Counted from the stretch's first letter, positions 1 through 9,314 are shown. The stretch: 40,980 nt of DNA from Thermoanaerobaculales bacterium (GCA_025456145.1 JALOLD010000029.1:1-40980); one strand, 5' to 3'. The notes: generated by a model from the letters alone, not told the origin. Numbers and translations: made by a program.

Positions 1-1
1 C

Positions 2-2008
2 GGCCATCTCCACGCCGAGCCGACGCCGGTGCGCGAGCACCGGCCGGAGTGCCCGCGCTGGCTGGCGCGCTTCGTCGAGCGGCTGCTCGAGAAGGACCCC
101 CGGGCGCGGTTCCCATCGGCGCAAGCGGCGGCGGCCGCGCTGGAGGGCCGGCGGGTCGGACCGCCGCGGCGGGTCTGGTGGCGCCTGGCTGCTGTGCTGG
201 CGGTGATGGTGGCCGGCGGCGGAGCGGCGGTGCTCCTCAGCCGAGCTTTCGGGAGCGACCTCGACCGAGTCGAGGTGACGGGGGCCGAGGTGGTGGCTCG
301 GTCCGCCGACGGCCGGCGCCTGTGGTCCGCGGCGCGGCCCGGCTTCAACCCGGTGGCGCTGACCGGCGACTTCGTCGGCGACGAGGGGCTCGAGGTGGTG
401 GTGAGCTGGAACTGCAGGGAGTCCGCCACCTCGATCGAGGACAGCGCCGTCCTCGAGCTGAGGTCCGACGGCGGCGAGGTGCTGCGGAGCTTCGGAACCT
501 CGGGTCTCGGCAAGATCCAGTTCGGGGATATCGCGCCGATCTGGAAGGTCCAGCAGCTCGGTACCGGCCGCGTCTCGGGCGAGGGGCTCGATCTCGTCTG
601 GACGCTGAGCAACCCGCGCTGGTTCCCGGGTCTGATCGGGGTGACGAGCTTCCGTGAGCCCGACGGCCGGCCGCTGCTCATGTTCCCGAACTCGGGGCAC
701 CCCCTGGGGCTGACCGCAACCGATCTCGACGGCGACGCTCGTGACGAGCTGGTGGCCCTGGTGTTGAACAACCGGATCGGCTACCAGACGGTGCTGGTGA
801 CCGCCGGCGCCCGCTCCCGGACGAGCGGCGAGCCGTGCGCCGTCCTGGCCTCGCCCGACCTCTGGGTCTACCGCAGGGGCAACGCCGGGGTTCCCGACGG
901 CTGCATGAGCTACACCCCCCTGGGCTCCAACGTGCTGGCCGTGGCAGCGCCGCGCGCCACCTCGACGGGCATCGAGCTGGTGGTCGACGGCCAGGTGCGG
1001 CGTTTCGACCTCTGGGGCAACCCCGAGGGATCACCGACCCACGGGACGGGAGGCACGCTTCGGGCGGCGTTCTGGGGCGATCTGGCCGCGTCCAGCGCGC
1101 GGGCGATGCTATCGACCGAGGCAACCGCGACGGTTGACATGGACCGGCTGAGGGCCCGCCACCCCGAGGTGATGGCGGAACGACCGTCCGAGGTGGCGGC
1201 CTTCATGGTCGCGGGCCGTGCGCTGGCCTCAGGAGGCCGTCCCGCCGAAGCTCTGGAGCTGCTTCGGGACGGCACCGAGCGCTTTCCGGACGAGGTCGAC
1301 CTCGCCCTGCGCCTCGGCGAGCAGCTGCTCATCGGCGGAGAGCGGGCCGAGGGGCGGCGTTGGCTGGTCGCGAGCCTGAGCCTGGGCCGCAGCGGCCGCA
1401 ACCACGGCGACCAGGTCATGGTGCTCAGCCTCGACGCGGCGGTCCACGGCGACCGGGAGGCCTTCGACGCCGTCCGTGACCTGATCGCGAACCTGGCGGC
1501 GGCCGCGGGCATCGCGGAGGAGGGCCTCCTCGACGTGATGTGGCACTTCTTCCAGGGTGAATGGCGGGACCAGCGCCTGCTCGACCCACCGCCGAACCAG
1601 ACCCACCTGTGGCAGCAGGTACTCCGCGCCTGGGCGCGATTCGAGGTCGACGGCAACGCCGGGACCGCACTGGAGACGACCGGGAGGCTGGCCGAGATCA
1701 ACGAGGTCAAGCCTCTGGCCCGAACGCTGGAGGCCCGGGTCCGCCTCGCCGGCGGTGAGGCGAGGGCGGCCTACGAGCTCGCCGACACCGCTCGGGGTGA
1801 ACTCACGGTGCAGTGCCGCATCGACTTCGAGGCCTGCGCCTGGCTGCCGGTGGCGGAGTGGGTCGCCGGGCGGGCGCTGCTCGAGCAGGGGCGGGTCGAC
1901 GAAGGCGCCGAGTTGCTCCAGCGGGCCGCCGAGCACGCAACCGGCACCTGGATCGCGGCGCCGACCTCCGGAGCGCCCCTGGAGCGCCCGCAAGGAGGAC
2001 TCCGAAGG
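2..2008 (+). CDS. Ser/Thr protein kinase C-terminal part with FG-GAP-like and TPR-like regions (5' truncated, no own stop)
   Basis: The frame is already open at the window edge, so the catalytic N-lobe is missing. The first ~45 residues are the end of a Hanks-type kinase C-lobe (CPRWLARFVERLLEKDPRARF, then an Ala-rich helix). A single TM helix follows (about residues 58-75, RLAAVLAVMVAGGGAAVLL), then an extracytoplasmic region with FG-GAP/VCBS flavour (TDLDGDARDELVALVL) and a helical TPR-like tail with repeated ALASGGRPAEALELL-type units. Known family role: a membrane receptor kinase that phosphorylates Ser/Thr on cytosolic targets; the ligand is unknown. The reading frame has no stop codon before the korA start at 2009 and continues in frame through korA to 3790. 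The end given here is therefore the base before korA, not an observed terminus. Whether it is a true fusion or a lost stop is open. Confidence 0.75.
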
Positions 2009-3790
2009 ATGCCGACGAGGGATCTCACGTTCGCGATGGTCGGGTCCGGCGGCGACGGCGTCGTCACCATGGGCGACATGCTGGCCCAGGCCGGCGCGTC
2101 GGTCGGGCTGCACGTCATGAAGGTCGAGGCCTACGGGCCGCAGATCCGGGGCGGCGAGTCGTCCTGCACGGTTCGCATCAGCGCCGACCCGATCTTCGCC
2201 CAGGGCGACCTGGTCCAGGTGCTGGTGGTCTTCAACTGGGCGGACTTCGGCCAGTTCCGCGGCGAGATCCTCGCCGCGACCGACGCGGTCGTGCTCTACG
2301 AGGCGACCGACGAGACGCCGCGCGACCAGATCAACCTCGGCGTCGACGCCAAGGACGTGCGCTGGGTGCCGGTGCCGTTCATCGAGCTCGCCAAGGAGTC
2401 GGCGGGGACCAAGCTCGCCAAGAACATCGTCACCCTGGGCCTGCTCGCCAAGCTGTTCAACCTTCCGCTGGAGCCGCTCGAGCGCGCGGTCCGGGGCAAG
2501 TTCTCCAAGAAGAAGGCCGAGGTCCTCGAGGCCAACCTCAAGGGCATCGAGGCCGGCATCGCGTACGCCGAGAAGATCTCCGACGAGGCCTCGGGCAAGC
2601 GCCTGCAGTACACCCCCGGCGAGCCGATGCTCCTGATGTCGGGCAACGAGCTGTCGGCGGTCGCCGCCCTCCACGCCGGCTGCCGCTTTTTCGCCGGCTA
2701 CCCGATCACCCCGTCGTCGGAGATCCTCCACCTGCTGTCCGAGCTGATGCCCAAGGTCGGGGGCTACCTGGTCCAGACCGAGGACGAGCTGAGCGCCATC
2801 GGGGCGGTCATCGGAGGCTCGTTCGCCGGGGTCAAGTCGATGACCGCGACCTCGGGCCCCGGTCTCGCGCTGATGACCGAGATGCTCGGGCTCGCCTCGA
2901 TGGCCGAGATCCCGGCCGTGATCATCGATGTCCAGCGCGGCGGCCCCTCGACCGGTCTGCCGACCAAGAGCGAGCAGTCGGACCTGTGGCAGGCGCTGTG
3001 GGGCTCGCACGGCGACGCGCCGCGGGTGGTGCTCGCGCCGGCCGACGTCGAGGACTGCTTCCACACGACGGTGGCGGCCTTCAACATCGCCGAGGAGGCG
3101 CAGGTCCCGGTCATCGTGCTCTCGGATCAGTTCATCGCCCAGCGGCGCGAGACCCTGTCGATGCTGACCCTCGACCACGAGGTCGTCGGCCGTCAGGTGC
3201 CGTCGGCCGGCGACCTGCGCGAGTACCGGCGCTACAAGGACAACAAGTCCGGGATCTCGCCCATGGCCTGGCCGGGGATGAAGGGCGGCGAGTACCAGAC
3301 CAACGGGCTCGAGCACAACGAGGACGGTGCGCCGTCCTCGATGCACATCGTGCACGAGAAGATGAACGCCAAGCGCTATCGCAAGCTCCGGCTGGTCCGC
3401 GACAAGTACAGCTTCGCCCGCCGCTACGGCGCCGAGCAGGCCGATGTCGGGATCATCTGCTGGGGCTCGGCCAAGGGCCCGGTCAAGGAGGCGGTGCTCA
3501 GGGCCAACGGCCGCGGCGAGCGGGTGGCGGCGTTCGTGCCGCAGCTGCTCTACCCTTTCCCGTTCTACGAGTTCCAGGAGTTCATCAAGACGGTCCGCGA
3601 GGTCATCGTGGTCGAGCTCAGCTACTCGGCCCAGTTCTACAAGTACCTGCGCACCTTCCTCGAGCTGCCCGACGGCCACACCTATGTCTACAAGCGCTCG
3701 GGCGGCAAGAACCTGACCGTCGGCGAGGTCGAGGACAAGATCCGGAAGGTGCTCGAGATGAGCGAGATGCGGCGGGAGGTGCTGGTATGA
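2009..3790 (+). CDS. korA: 2-oxoacid:ferredoxin oxidoreductase, alpha subunit with fused gamma domain
   Basis: A 593-residue protein joining an N-terminal gamma domain (about 1-200; FAMVGSGGDGVVTMGD and YGPQIRGGESSCTVRIS) to the alpha pyrimidine-binding domain (from about 215; FFAGYPITPSSEIL, TATSGPGLALMTEM, DVQRGGPSTGLPTKSEQSDL). This is the architecture of KorA/OorA-type enzymes, which with KorB decarboxylate 2-oxoglutarate or a related 2-oxoacid to the acyl-CoA with reduction of ferredoxin; the substrate cannot be read from sequence. The start is fixed by AAGGAGG at 1992-1998, ten bases before the ATG, and by the family-typical N-terminus. Its last codon overlaps korB (ATGA at 3787-3790), so the two are translationally coupled. 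The upstream kinase frame runs into this gene in frame without a stop. Confidence 0.95.
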   Translation: MPTRDLTFAMVGSGGDGVVTMGDMLAQAGASVGLHVMKVEAYGPQIRGGESSCTVRISADPIFAQGDLVQVLVVFNWADFGQFRGEILAATDAVVLYEATDETPRDQINLGVDAKDVRWVPVPFIELAKESAGTKLAKNIVTLGLLAKLFNLPLEPLERAVRGKFSKKKAEVLEANLKGIEAGIAYAEKISDEASGKRLQYTPGEPMLLMSGNELSAVAALHAGCRFFAGYPITPSSEILHLLSELMPKVGGYLVQTEDELSAIGAVIGGSFAGVKSMTATSGPGLALMTEMLGLASMAEIPAVIIDVQRGGPSTGLPTKSEQSDLWQALWGSHGDAPRVVLAPADVEDCFHTTVAAFNIAEEAQVPVIVLSDQFIAQRRETLSMLTLDHEVVGRQVPSAGDLREYRRYKDNKSGISPMAWPGMKGGEYQTNGLEHNEDGAPSSMHIVHEKMNAKRYRKLRLVRDKYSFARRYGAEQADVGIICWGSAKGPVKEAVLRANGRGERVAAFVPQLLYPFPFYEFQEFIKTVREVIVVELSYSAQFYKYLRTFLELPDGHTYVYKRSGGKNLTVGEVEDKIRKVLEMSEMRREVLV

Positions 3791-4665
3791 GCGCGGCAGG
3801 CGTCAAGGTCGAGCTGAAGCCCGGCGACTACAAGAGCGGGCTCAAGCCGGTGTGGTGCCCCGGGTGCGGCGACTTCGGCGTGCTCAACGCCCTCTACCGG
3901 GCCCTGGCCCAGCTCGAGATCGAGCCCTGGAACACGGTCATCCTGTCCGGCATCGGCTGCTCGTCGCGGCTGCCCGGCTATGTCAAGACCTACGGCTTCA
4001 ACGGCGTCCACGGCCGCGCCTTGACCCTCGCGACCGGCGTCAAGGTGGCCCGCCCCGATCTGACGGTGATCGCGGTCGGCGGCGACGGCGACGGCCTCGC
4101 GATCGGCGGCAACCACCTCATCCACTCGTGCCGCCGCAACCTCGACGTGCTCTACATCCTGATGGACAATGAGATCTACGGCCTGACCAAGGGCCAGGTC
4201 GCGCCGACCACCCCGACCGGCGACAAGACCAAGTCGACCTTCTGGGGCAACCCCGAGCCCGCGGTCGACCCCTGCGAGCTCGCCATCTCGACCGGTGCGA
4301 CATGGGTGGCGCGCGGCTTCTCGGGGGAGATGAAGGGTCTCACCGAGATGATCGTCGACGGTCTCCGCCACAACGGCTTCTCCTTCCTCAACGTCATGTC
4401 GCCCTGCGTCACCTGGCGCGGCGACGACCAATTCAAGGAGATGAAGGCCAAGCTCGCCGAGCTGCCCGCGGACTACGACCCGACGCGCCGCGCCAACGCG
4501 GTCCAGTACACCCGCGAGAAGGACCGGATCACCTGCGGCGTGCTCTACCGGGTCGAGGGGCCGTCGCTCACCGACCAGCTCGAGAGCATGAAGGAGCGCG
4601 CGATGACCGGCGGCGAGGCGCCGAGCACCAAGGAGATCCTGAGCCGGTACTACCCCCGGTTCTGA
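3787..4665 (+). CDS. korB: 2-oxoacid:ferredoxin oxidoreductase, beta subunit
   Basis: A 292-residue TPP-binding subunit, the normal length for KorB. WCPGCGDFG (23-31) and SGIGCSSRLPGY (54-65) supply the cysteines typical of the family's [4Fe-4S] site. GGDGDGLAIGGNH (98-110) with LMDNEIYGLTKGQ is the TPP/Mg2+ motif. It partners with KorA to oxidise a 2-oxoacid with CoA and ferredoxin; the absence of separate delta (ferredoxin-like) and gamma genes fits the two-subunit AB form. The ATG lies inside the korA stop region (ATGA), so start choice is firm. A strong intrinsic terminator sits 25 bases after the stop and closes the transcription unit. Confidence 0.96.
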   Translation: MSAAGVKVELKPGDYKSGLKPVWCPGCGDFGVLNALYRALAQLEIEPWNTVILSGIGCSSRLPGYVKTYGFNGVHGRALTLATGVKVARPDLTVIAVGGDGDGLAIGGNHLIHSCRRNLDVLYILMDNEIYGLTKGQVAPTTPTGDKTKSTFWGNPEPAVDPCELAISTGATWVARGFSGEMKGLTEMIVDGLRHNGFSFLNVMSPCVTWRGDDQFKEMKAKLAELPADYDPTRRANAVQYTREKDRITCGVLYRVEGPSLTDQLESMKERAMTGGEAPSTKEILSRYYPRF

Positions 4666-4689
4666 TCCGCTGCCGATTCGTACTCACGA

Positions 4690-4712
4690 CCGGGAGGCCC
4701 CTCGCCTCCCGG
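4690..4712 (+). terminator. Rho-independent terminator after korAB
   Basis: A perfect 9-bp stem, CCGGGAGGC / GCCTCCCGG, with a 5-nt loop, is followed by TTTCGATTT. It lies 25 bases after the korB stop, in the right orientation to end the korAB transcript. Confidence 0.85.
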
Positions 4713-4724
4713 TTTCGATTTCCC

Positions 4725-4760
4725 GCGTCCGCGTCCGAGTCCGCGTCCACGTCCGCGCCC
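4725..4760. repeat. Six tandem hexamers, GCGTCC-type
   Basis: Units read GCGTCC, GCGTCC, GAGTCC, GCGTCC, ACGTCC, GCGCCC without indels, immediately after the korAB terminator. A related array, in inverse orientation, is at 10270-10299. No protein-coding role is apparent. Confidence 0.8.
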
Positions 4761-4814
4761 CCAACAAGACCCGAACCTGGCCCGGCCGCAGCGTTGCGGC
4801 GGGCCTGCAGGCTC

Positions 4815-4925
4815 ATGGGCACCTCAGCGGGCGTGCCCTACGACAGGCTCGGCTTCGACGAGCAGCGCTTCAGGCCCACCGTGCTCCAGCGCTACGACGA
4901 GGCCGCGGTGGTGGCCGAGGCCTGA
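4815..4925 (+). other. 36-codon ORF, possible 3' remnant of a lost gene
   Basis: The ORF encodes a protein-like sequence (PYDRLGFDEQRF, TVLQRYDEAAVVAEA) with a normal-looking stop but no Shine-Dalgarno sequence, no plausible domain and no promoter. It stands alone between the korAB terminator and a dispersed octamer repeat. Its composition is more like real protein than like a shadow frame, so it may be the end of a gene whose 5' part was lost in a rearrangement. I do not recognise the family. Confidence 0.25.
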
Positions 4926-4945
4926 AGCCGAGGAGCCGTCGCAAC

Positions 4946-4961
4946 CACGAAGACACGAAGA
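4946..4961. repeat. Dispersed octamer repeat, copy 1 (two CACGAAGA units)
   Basis: Two CACGAAGA units preceded by CCGTCGCAAC. The same prefix and unit recur at 15696-15823 (16 units) and 16598-16621 (3 units), each time shortly after a gene end or between genes. Confidence 0.75.
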
Positions 4962-5240
4962 ATGCACAAAGGGCTGTAGGGGAGGGGTTCATCCTCCCTT
5001 CCTCGAGGTACGGTGCGAGGATGCGTCGCCGGCGCAGCAGATCCGGGACGGCCGTATCGGGAGCGGTATGACGATCGCGATCAGGATCGACGCCAGACCG
5101 GGGCGTTGTTCAGCTCCGATGGGCCATTGGCACGCAGGCATCCCCGCCCGCGATGCTGTCGTGACGATGATATTCCGCGCCATCGCCTGCGGGCATGTCG
5201 ACGCGCCGATCAGCATCGCGATCCGAGTTCGTTCGGATCG
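4962..5240. other. Intergenic stretch without a supportable gene
   Basis: Short ORFs exist here on both strands, but none has a Shine-Dalgarno sequence, family motif or convincing composition. Base composition is visibly lower in GC than the korAB region and resembles the adjoining FG-GAP gene, so it may have arrived with it. I see no RNA structure or terminator. Confidence 0.5.
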
Positions 5241-8200
5241 CTATGGCACCGTCACCGACCACAAGGAAGTGTCGCCGGTCTCGAAGTCGTTCATGAAGAG
5301 GATGTCGGCGATGACGAACACGTAAGCCGCCCCCGAGTCCTGACCGACGCTCTCGTTCCAAGGCGCACCGATGATAGCCGTGGCGCCACTGAGCGCTGCC
5401 GACGAACCGAACTCGTCCCCAGGCCAGCCGTCGAGTGGAACCACACGGGCGACCTGACCCCAGGCGCCCGCCCCTCCGTGATCACGGTGAAATACGGACG
5501 CCGAACCGGGCCCGCAGTGCACGGGATCGATGCACTTGCCACCGACGACGATCACCACATCGTTGATGGCGACCGCCGAACCCAAAGACGCTCCGGTTCC
5601 GCCGTCGTCGTTGGTGATCTTGGCGACCTGACCCCACTCGCCGGGCCCACCACAGCCGCGATTGAACACATACGCATCGCCGGAATTGGGGCCCTGATCG
5701 TGATGGAATGGAGCTCCAACGACCGCCGTGGACCCGTGAATGGCAACCGCTGATCCGAACTTGTCGTAGTGGTCGCCGTCGCTGGGTCCTACCTCTGCGA
5801 GAGGGGCCCAGCAGGAGGCCTGAGCGCCGTCAAGTCGAAAGAGACGGGCTGAGCCTGAGCCGAATCCGTTGATGAAGTCACCGGGTGAGCCGATGATGAC
5901 CGTGTCGCCGGAGATCGCGATCGACGAGCCGAAACGATCAAGAGGCGATCCGTTCAACGGTGCGACCTTACCAATCAGACCCCATGCATCGGGTCCGCCC
6001 TGGTCGCGCAGAAACGCGTACGCTGAGCCCGAATCGGTTCCATTGTCGTCGTCGCCGGGCGCACCGACGACGACGATGTCGCCGGACAATGAGACCGACG
6101 TGCCGAACAATCCTTCTTCGACGCCGTCCGGGGGCGTGATCTTTGCGACCTGGCCCCAGGCATCGGGCCCTCCCTGGTCGCGACGGTAGACATAGGCCGA
6201 TCCCGATCTGTATGCGATGGAGTCGTTGAAGGGGGCACCAATTACCACGGTGTCGCCGTCGATCGCGACCGAGGTGCCGAATGCGTCAATTGGCCCACCG
6301 TCGACAGGGAAGATCTTCGCGATCTCCTTCCAAGGTCCGTAAGTACCGTGGTCGCGTTGGAAGACAAACGCCGTTCCAGACGAGTAGCCGGTCTGGTTGT
6401 CTCGGGACGCGCCGATGACAGCGGTATCGCCGCTGATGGAGACCGCGTTGCCGAAACCCTCGCCTCCGACGATGAACACCGGTGGGCACGGCAACTTGTC
6501 TGTTTGCCCCCAGGCGTTTGCGCTCCCTTGGTCTCGGTCGAAGGCGTAAACCGAACCTGAACTCTCAAAATGGTCGTCCTTGTCCGGTGCACCCGCCACA
6601 GCGGTGTCGCCGCTGATGGAGACGCTGGTCCCGAGCTGGTCGTCCATCCCGCCGTCTGCGGCAATCAGCTTGCCGACCTGGCCCGATGCGTCGGGACCCC
6701 CTTGATCGCGAAGGTACACGTATGCCGATCCCGACACCAGGCCAAGGTCGTCATCGCCGAGGGCGCCGACGACGACAGTGTCGTCGTCGATAGCGACCGA
6801 GTATCCGTACCAGTCCTCGGCCGCGCCGTCTGCCGCAACGAGCTTGGCGATCTGCCCCCAGGCCTCAGACCCACCGTGGTCGCGGCCAAAGACGTATGCG
6901 GCGCCGGACCACCAGCCGTTGTAGTCGTGCCGCGGGGAGCCGACGATCGCATTGTCGCCGCTGACGCCGACCGAGGTGCCGAAGGTGTCGCCCTCCGCCC
7001 CGTCTGAAGCGACGATTTTGGCGACCTGGCCCCACGTTCCGGGTCCTCCTTGATCGCGCCGGAACACCTAGGCCGACCCCGAGGCGCTGCCATTGTCATT
7101 GTCGTGCTGTGCCCCGACGATGGCGGTGTCGCCATCGATCGAGACTGAGCACCCGAAGGAGTCGTAGGCCGCGCCGTCGTCGGGCGTGATCTTCGCGACC
7201 TGGCCCCAGGCGTCAACGCCGCCTTGGTCGCGCCGGAAGAGGTAGGCCGATCCAGAGGAGTATCCGTTGTCGTTAACGCTTGGAGCCCCGATGATCGCGG
7301 TGTCGGCGGTGATCGACACAGATTTACCGAAATAGTCGTCCTCGTCTCCATCCGCTGGAACCAGCTTGACGACCTGACCCCATGCGTCGGGTCCTCCGTG
7401 ATCGCGCTGGAAGACGTACGCGCATCCCGAATCCACTCCAGCGTGGGCGGCACCGAATGCGCCGACGATGGCGGTATCGCCGTCGATGGCAACCGACCAA
7501 CCAAAAATCGCATCCGGCGCCCCGTCGGACGCGGTGAGCTTGGCGACACGGCCCCACGAACCCGTACCGCCGTCCCGTCGAAAAACGTGAGCCGCTCCCG
7601 AATCCTCACCGTTTTCGAGATCGTCCATCCCGACCACGATCAGATCGCCGTCCACCGAGACGCTCCGCCCGAACTCCGCGTACGAGGTGTTCAGCTCGGG
7701 CGTCGGTACCAGCTTCTCAACCAGAGTGATGACAGGGTCAACGGTCAACGGCCAGGCAGCGCCTTCGACTTCAATGACAAGCAGTAGTCGCGTCCCACCT
7801 CCGGTAAGCTCGATCCGAGTAGCTAGCACCTCGTCGACCGCATCCCAGGCTTTGATGCCTGAGTACACCAGGGAGGTGTTTGTGCCTTCCTGACGGAATG
7901 TGACGCTCTCGCCGTTCTCAGAGAGAACGGGGTTCAGGTCGCCGTCGAGGGTCATCTCGAGCACCAGCTCGGTGATGTCGTCGTCCGGAGGGGCGACGAT
8001 GGTAAAGCCCTGCACGAGGCCCATGGAGGTGTTCAGATACCACTCGGTGAGGGGGCCGCGGCGGTACTCGACGCGGTTGCCCTCGGTGGAGACGCTGGCG
8101 AACTCGACCTGCTGGAGATCGTGGGCGGCGCCCCAGGCGGTGAGCCGGAGGCCGAGCCGCCAGGCGGGCTCGCCGCGGCCGGCGGGCTCGATCACGACAT

Positions 8201-8459
8201 CCTCGGCGCCGAACTGGGCGGTGAAGCGCTGGGTCGGGTTGGCGGCGCGCCAGAGGCGGTCCGGGCGGTCCGACTCGGCGATCCTGTGGCGCTCGGCCTC
8301 GATCTGCTGCTCGATGCCCGCCCATTCGTCAGGGCTCACCCCGGCCGGCGGGCCGGCGGCGGCGACCGCGAGCGGCAGGGCAAGCAGTACAGCGATGGCG
8401 CCGCGCCGCACGATCCGCAGGCCGTCTCTCGACCTCGATGACAACCGGGTTTCCGTCAT
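5241..8459 (-). pseudogene. Secreted 14-repeat FG-GAP/beta-propeller protein, interrupted by one in-frame TAG
   Basis: Read through, this is a ~1072-residue exported protein. From the ATG at 8459 it has an Arg-rich n-region and hydrophobic core (GAIAVLLALPLAVAAAGPP), then a ~200-residue N-terminal domain (EWYLNTSMGLVQGFTI, LTVDPVITL) of the kind that precedes integrin-like propellers. Fourteen repeats of ~58 residues follow, with pattern FGxSVxIxGDTxIVGAP, DxxGxxSGSAYVFxRDxGG, WGQVAKI. The C-terminus FETGDTSLWSVTVP resembles short tails found on many secreted bacterial proteins. In repeat 4 the codon after GSA (7068-7070) is TAG where the other repeats have Tyr; the frame is otherwise intact on both sides. 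Without readthrough only about 463 residues would be made. Alternatives are a recent nonsense mutation, a sequencing error, or a phase-like off state. The GC content is lower than in its neighbours. Confidence 0.8.
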
Positions 8460-8576
8460 CGGTTTCCCCCCGCGGAACCGGGTTCGTGCCCAACACGCGT
8501 CTCGACCTGAGACGTGGCCAGCTCCGAAACACATTAGCACGGAGAGTCACGCGAGCATCGCCGCGCCGCGTCCGGT

Positions 8577-8975
8577 TCAGCCGCGAGCCCAGCTCTCCAG
8601 GGCGAGCCCTTCGATCCGAGAGAAATGCCTGTCGTTGTTGGTCACCAGGCGGTAGCCGAGGGTCATGGCGGTGGCGGCGATGACCAGGTCGAAGTCGTCG
8701 AGCCGGCGGCCGCCGGTCTCGAGCTGCGCCTTGAGGGCGCCGAAGGACTCCATGACCGCCGGGCTGACCGGAACCACTGGCAGCACCTCGCCGAGCCGGC
8801 GGACGCGGGCCAGGTTCTCGGCGGGGCGAGCGGACTTGTGGGCGCCGTACAGCAGCTCGCCATAGCTGATGACCGAGATCGCCTTGGGGTCGCCCGCGGT
8901 TCGACGGAGATGATGCGTCACCCTCGGGTCGCCCTTGAGCGAGTAGATCAGGATGTCCGTGTCAATCAAGTACAT
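8577..8975 (-). CDS. vapC: VapC-family PIN-domain toxin ribonuclease
   Basis: A 132-residue single PIN domain of standard VapC length. Acidic Mg2+-binding residues are in place: D5 (MYLIDTDIL), E40 (SYGELLYGAH), D96 (DDFDLVIAATA) and D115 (VTNNDRHF). VapC enzymes cleave specific RNAs, often tRNA or rRNA, and are held inactive by their cognate VapB. The gene overlaps the end of the upstream antitoxin gene by 14 bases, so translation is coupled and transcription comes from the vapB promoter. The RNA target cannot be inferred. Confidence 0.93.
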   Translation of the reverse strand: MYLIDTDILIYSLKGDPRVTHHLRRTAGDPKAISVISYGELLYGAHKSARPAENLARVRRLGEVLPVVPVSPAVMESFGALKAQLETGGRRLDDFDLVIAATAMTLGYRLVTNNDRHFSRIEGLALESWARG

Positions 8976-9231
8976 CGATCGTCCGTCCGCCGCTCCTGCG
9001 TGCCTTTCGGACAGCGCTCGCGATCTGCTTGGCAGTGCGAGGGTCGCTCCACGTACCGCACAGCTCGAGCAGGGCGGACGTCGTCTCCTCCGCGGATCCC
9101 CGCTGCTGCGCCAGGTGGTCCCGGATGATCTTCGTCACCTGCTGGCTGATCGACCGCTGCTCCTGGGCCGCCCGCGCCGCCAGCGCCCGGTAGAGATCGT
9201 CGTCCATGCCCTTGACCTGGAGTGTGGCCAT
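8962..9231 (-). CDS. vapB: Ribbon-helix-helix antitoxin of the VapB/FitA type
   Basis: An 89-residue protein. Its N-terminus (MATLQVKGMDDDLYRALAARA, then SISQQVTKIIRDHL) is a ribbon-helix-helix DNA-binding domain. The C-terminal half, ending in RKARRSGGRTIDVLD, is the likely toxin-wrapping tail. The start at 9231 is chosen over an upstream in-frame one because GGAGG lies 4-5 bases before it and a TTGCGA-N17-TACACT promoter lies just upstream. Known family behaviour: it neutralises VapC and represses its own operon. Paired TTCATGA sites around the -35 are the likely operator. Confidence 0.9.
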   Translation of the reverse strand: MATLQVKGMDDDLYRALAARAAQEQRSISQQVTKIIRDHLAQQRGSAEETTSALLELCGTWSDPRTAKQIASAVRKARRSGGRTIDVLD

Positions 9232-9247
9232 CTGCGCCTCCGGTCCG

Positions 9248-9289
9248 AGTGTAGCGGCGGATTCATGAAGTCGCAACCCGTTTTCATGA
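9248..9289 (-). promoter_or_regulatory. vapBC promoter with candidate operator
   Basis: On the minus strand, -35 TTGCGA (9276-9271), a 17-nt spacer and -10 TACACT (9253-9248) lead to a short leader with GGAGG. TTCATGAA (9262-9269, a perfect palindrome) lies in the spacer, and TTCATGA repeats at 9283-9289, exactly 21 nt away, placing the two sites on the same face of the helix. This fits autoregulation by a ribbon-helix-helix antitoxin. Confidence 0.65.
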
Positions 9290-9314
9290 TGAACCCGCCC
9301 CAGAACAGGCGGGA

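Noticed and set aside
1229..3679. Very long minus-strand ORF (816 codons) opposite the kinase and korA
   Set aside because: Composition is rich in Val/Leu/Gly/His/Arg from complementary GC-rich codons, it has no family motif, and korA on the other strand is unmistakable.
5068..5325. 85-codon plus-strand ORF downstream of the FG-GAP gene
   Set aside because: No Shine-Dalgarno sequence or motif, and its end is antisense to the FG-GAP coding sequence.
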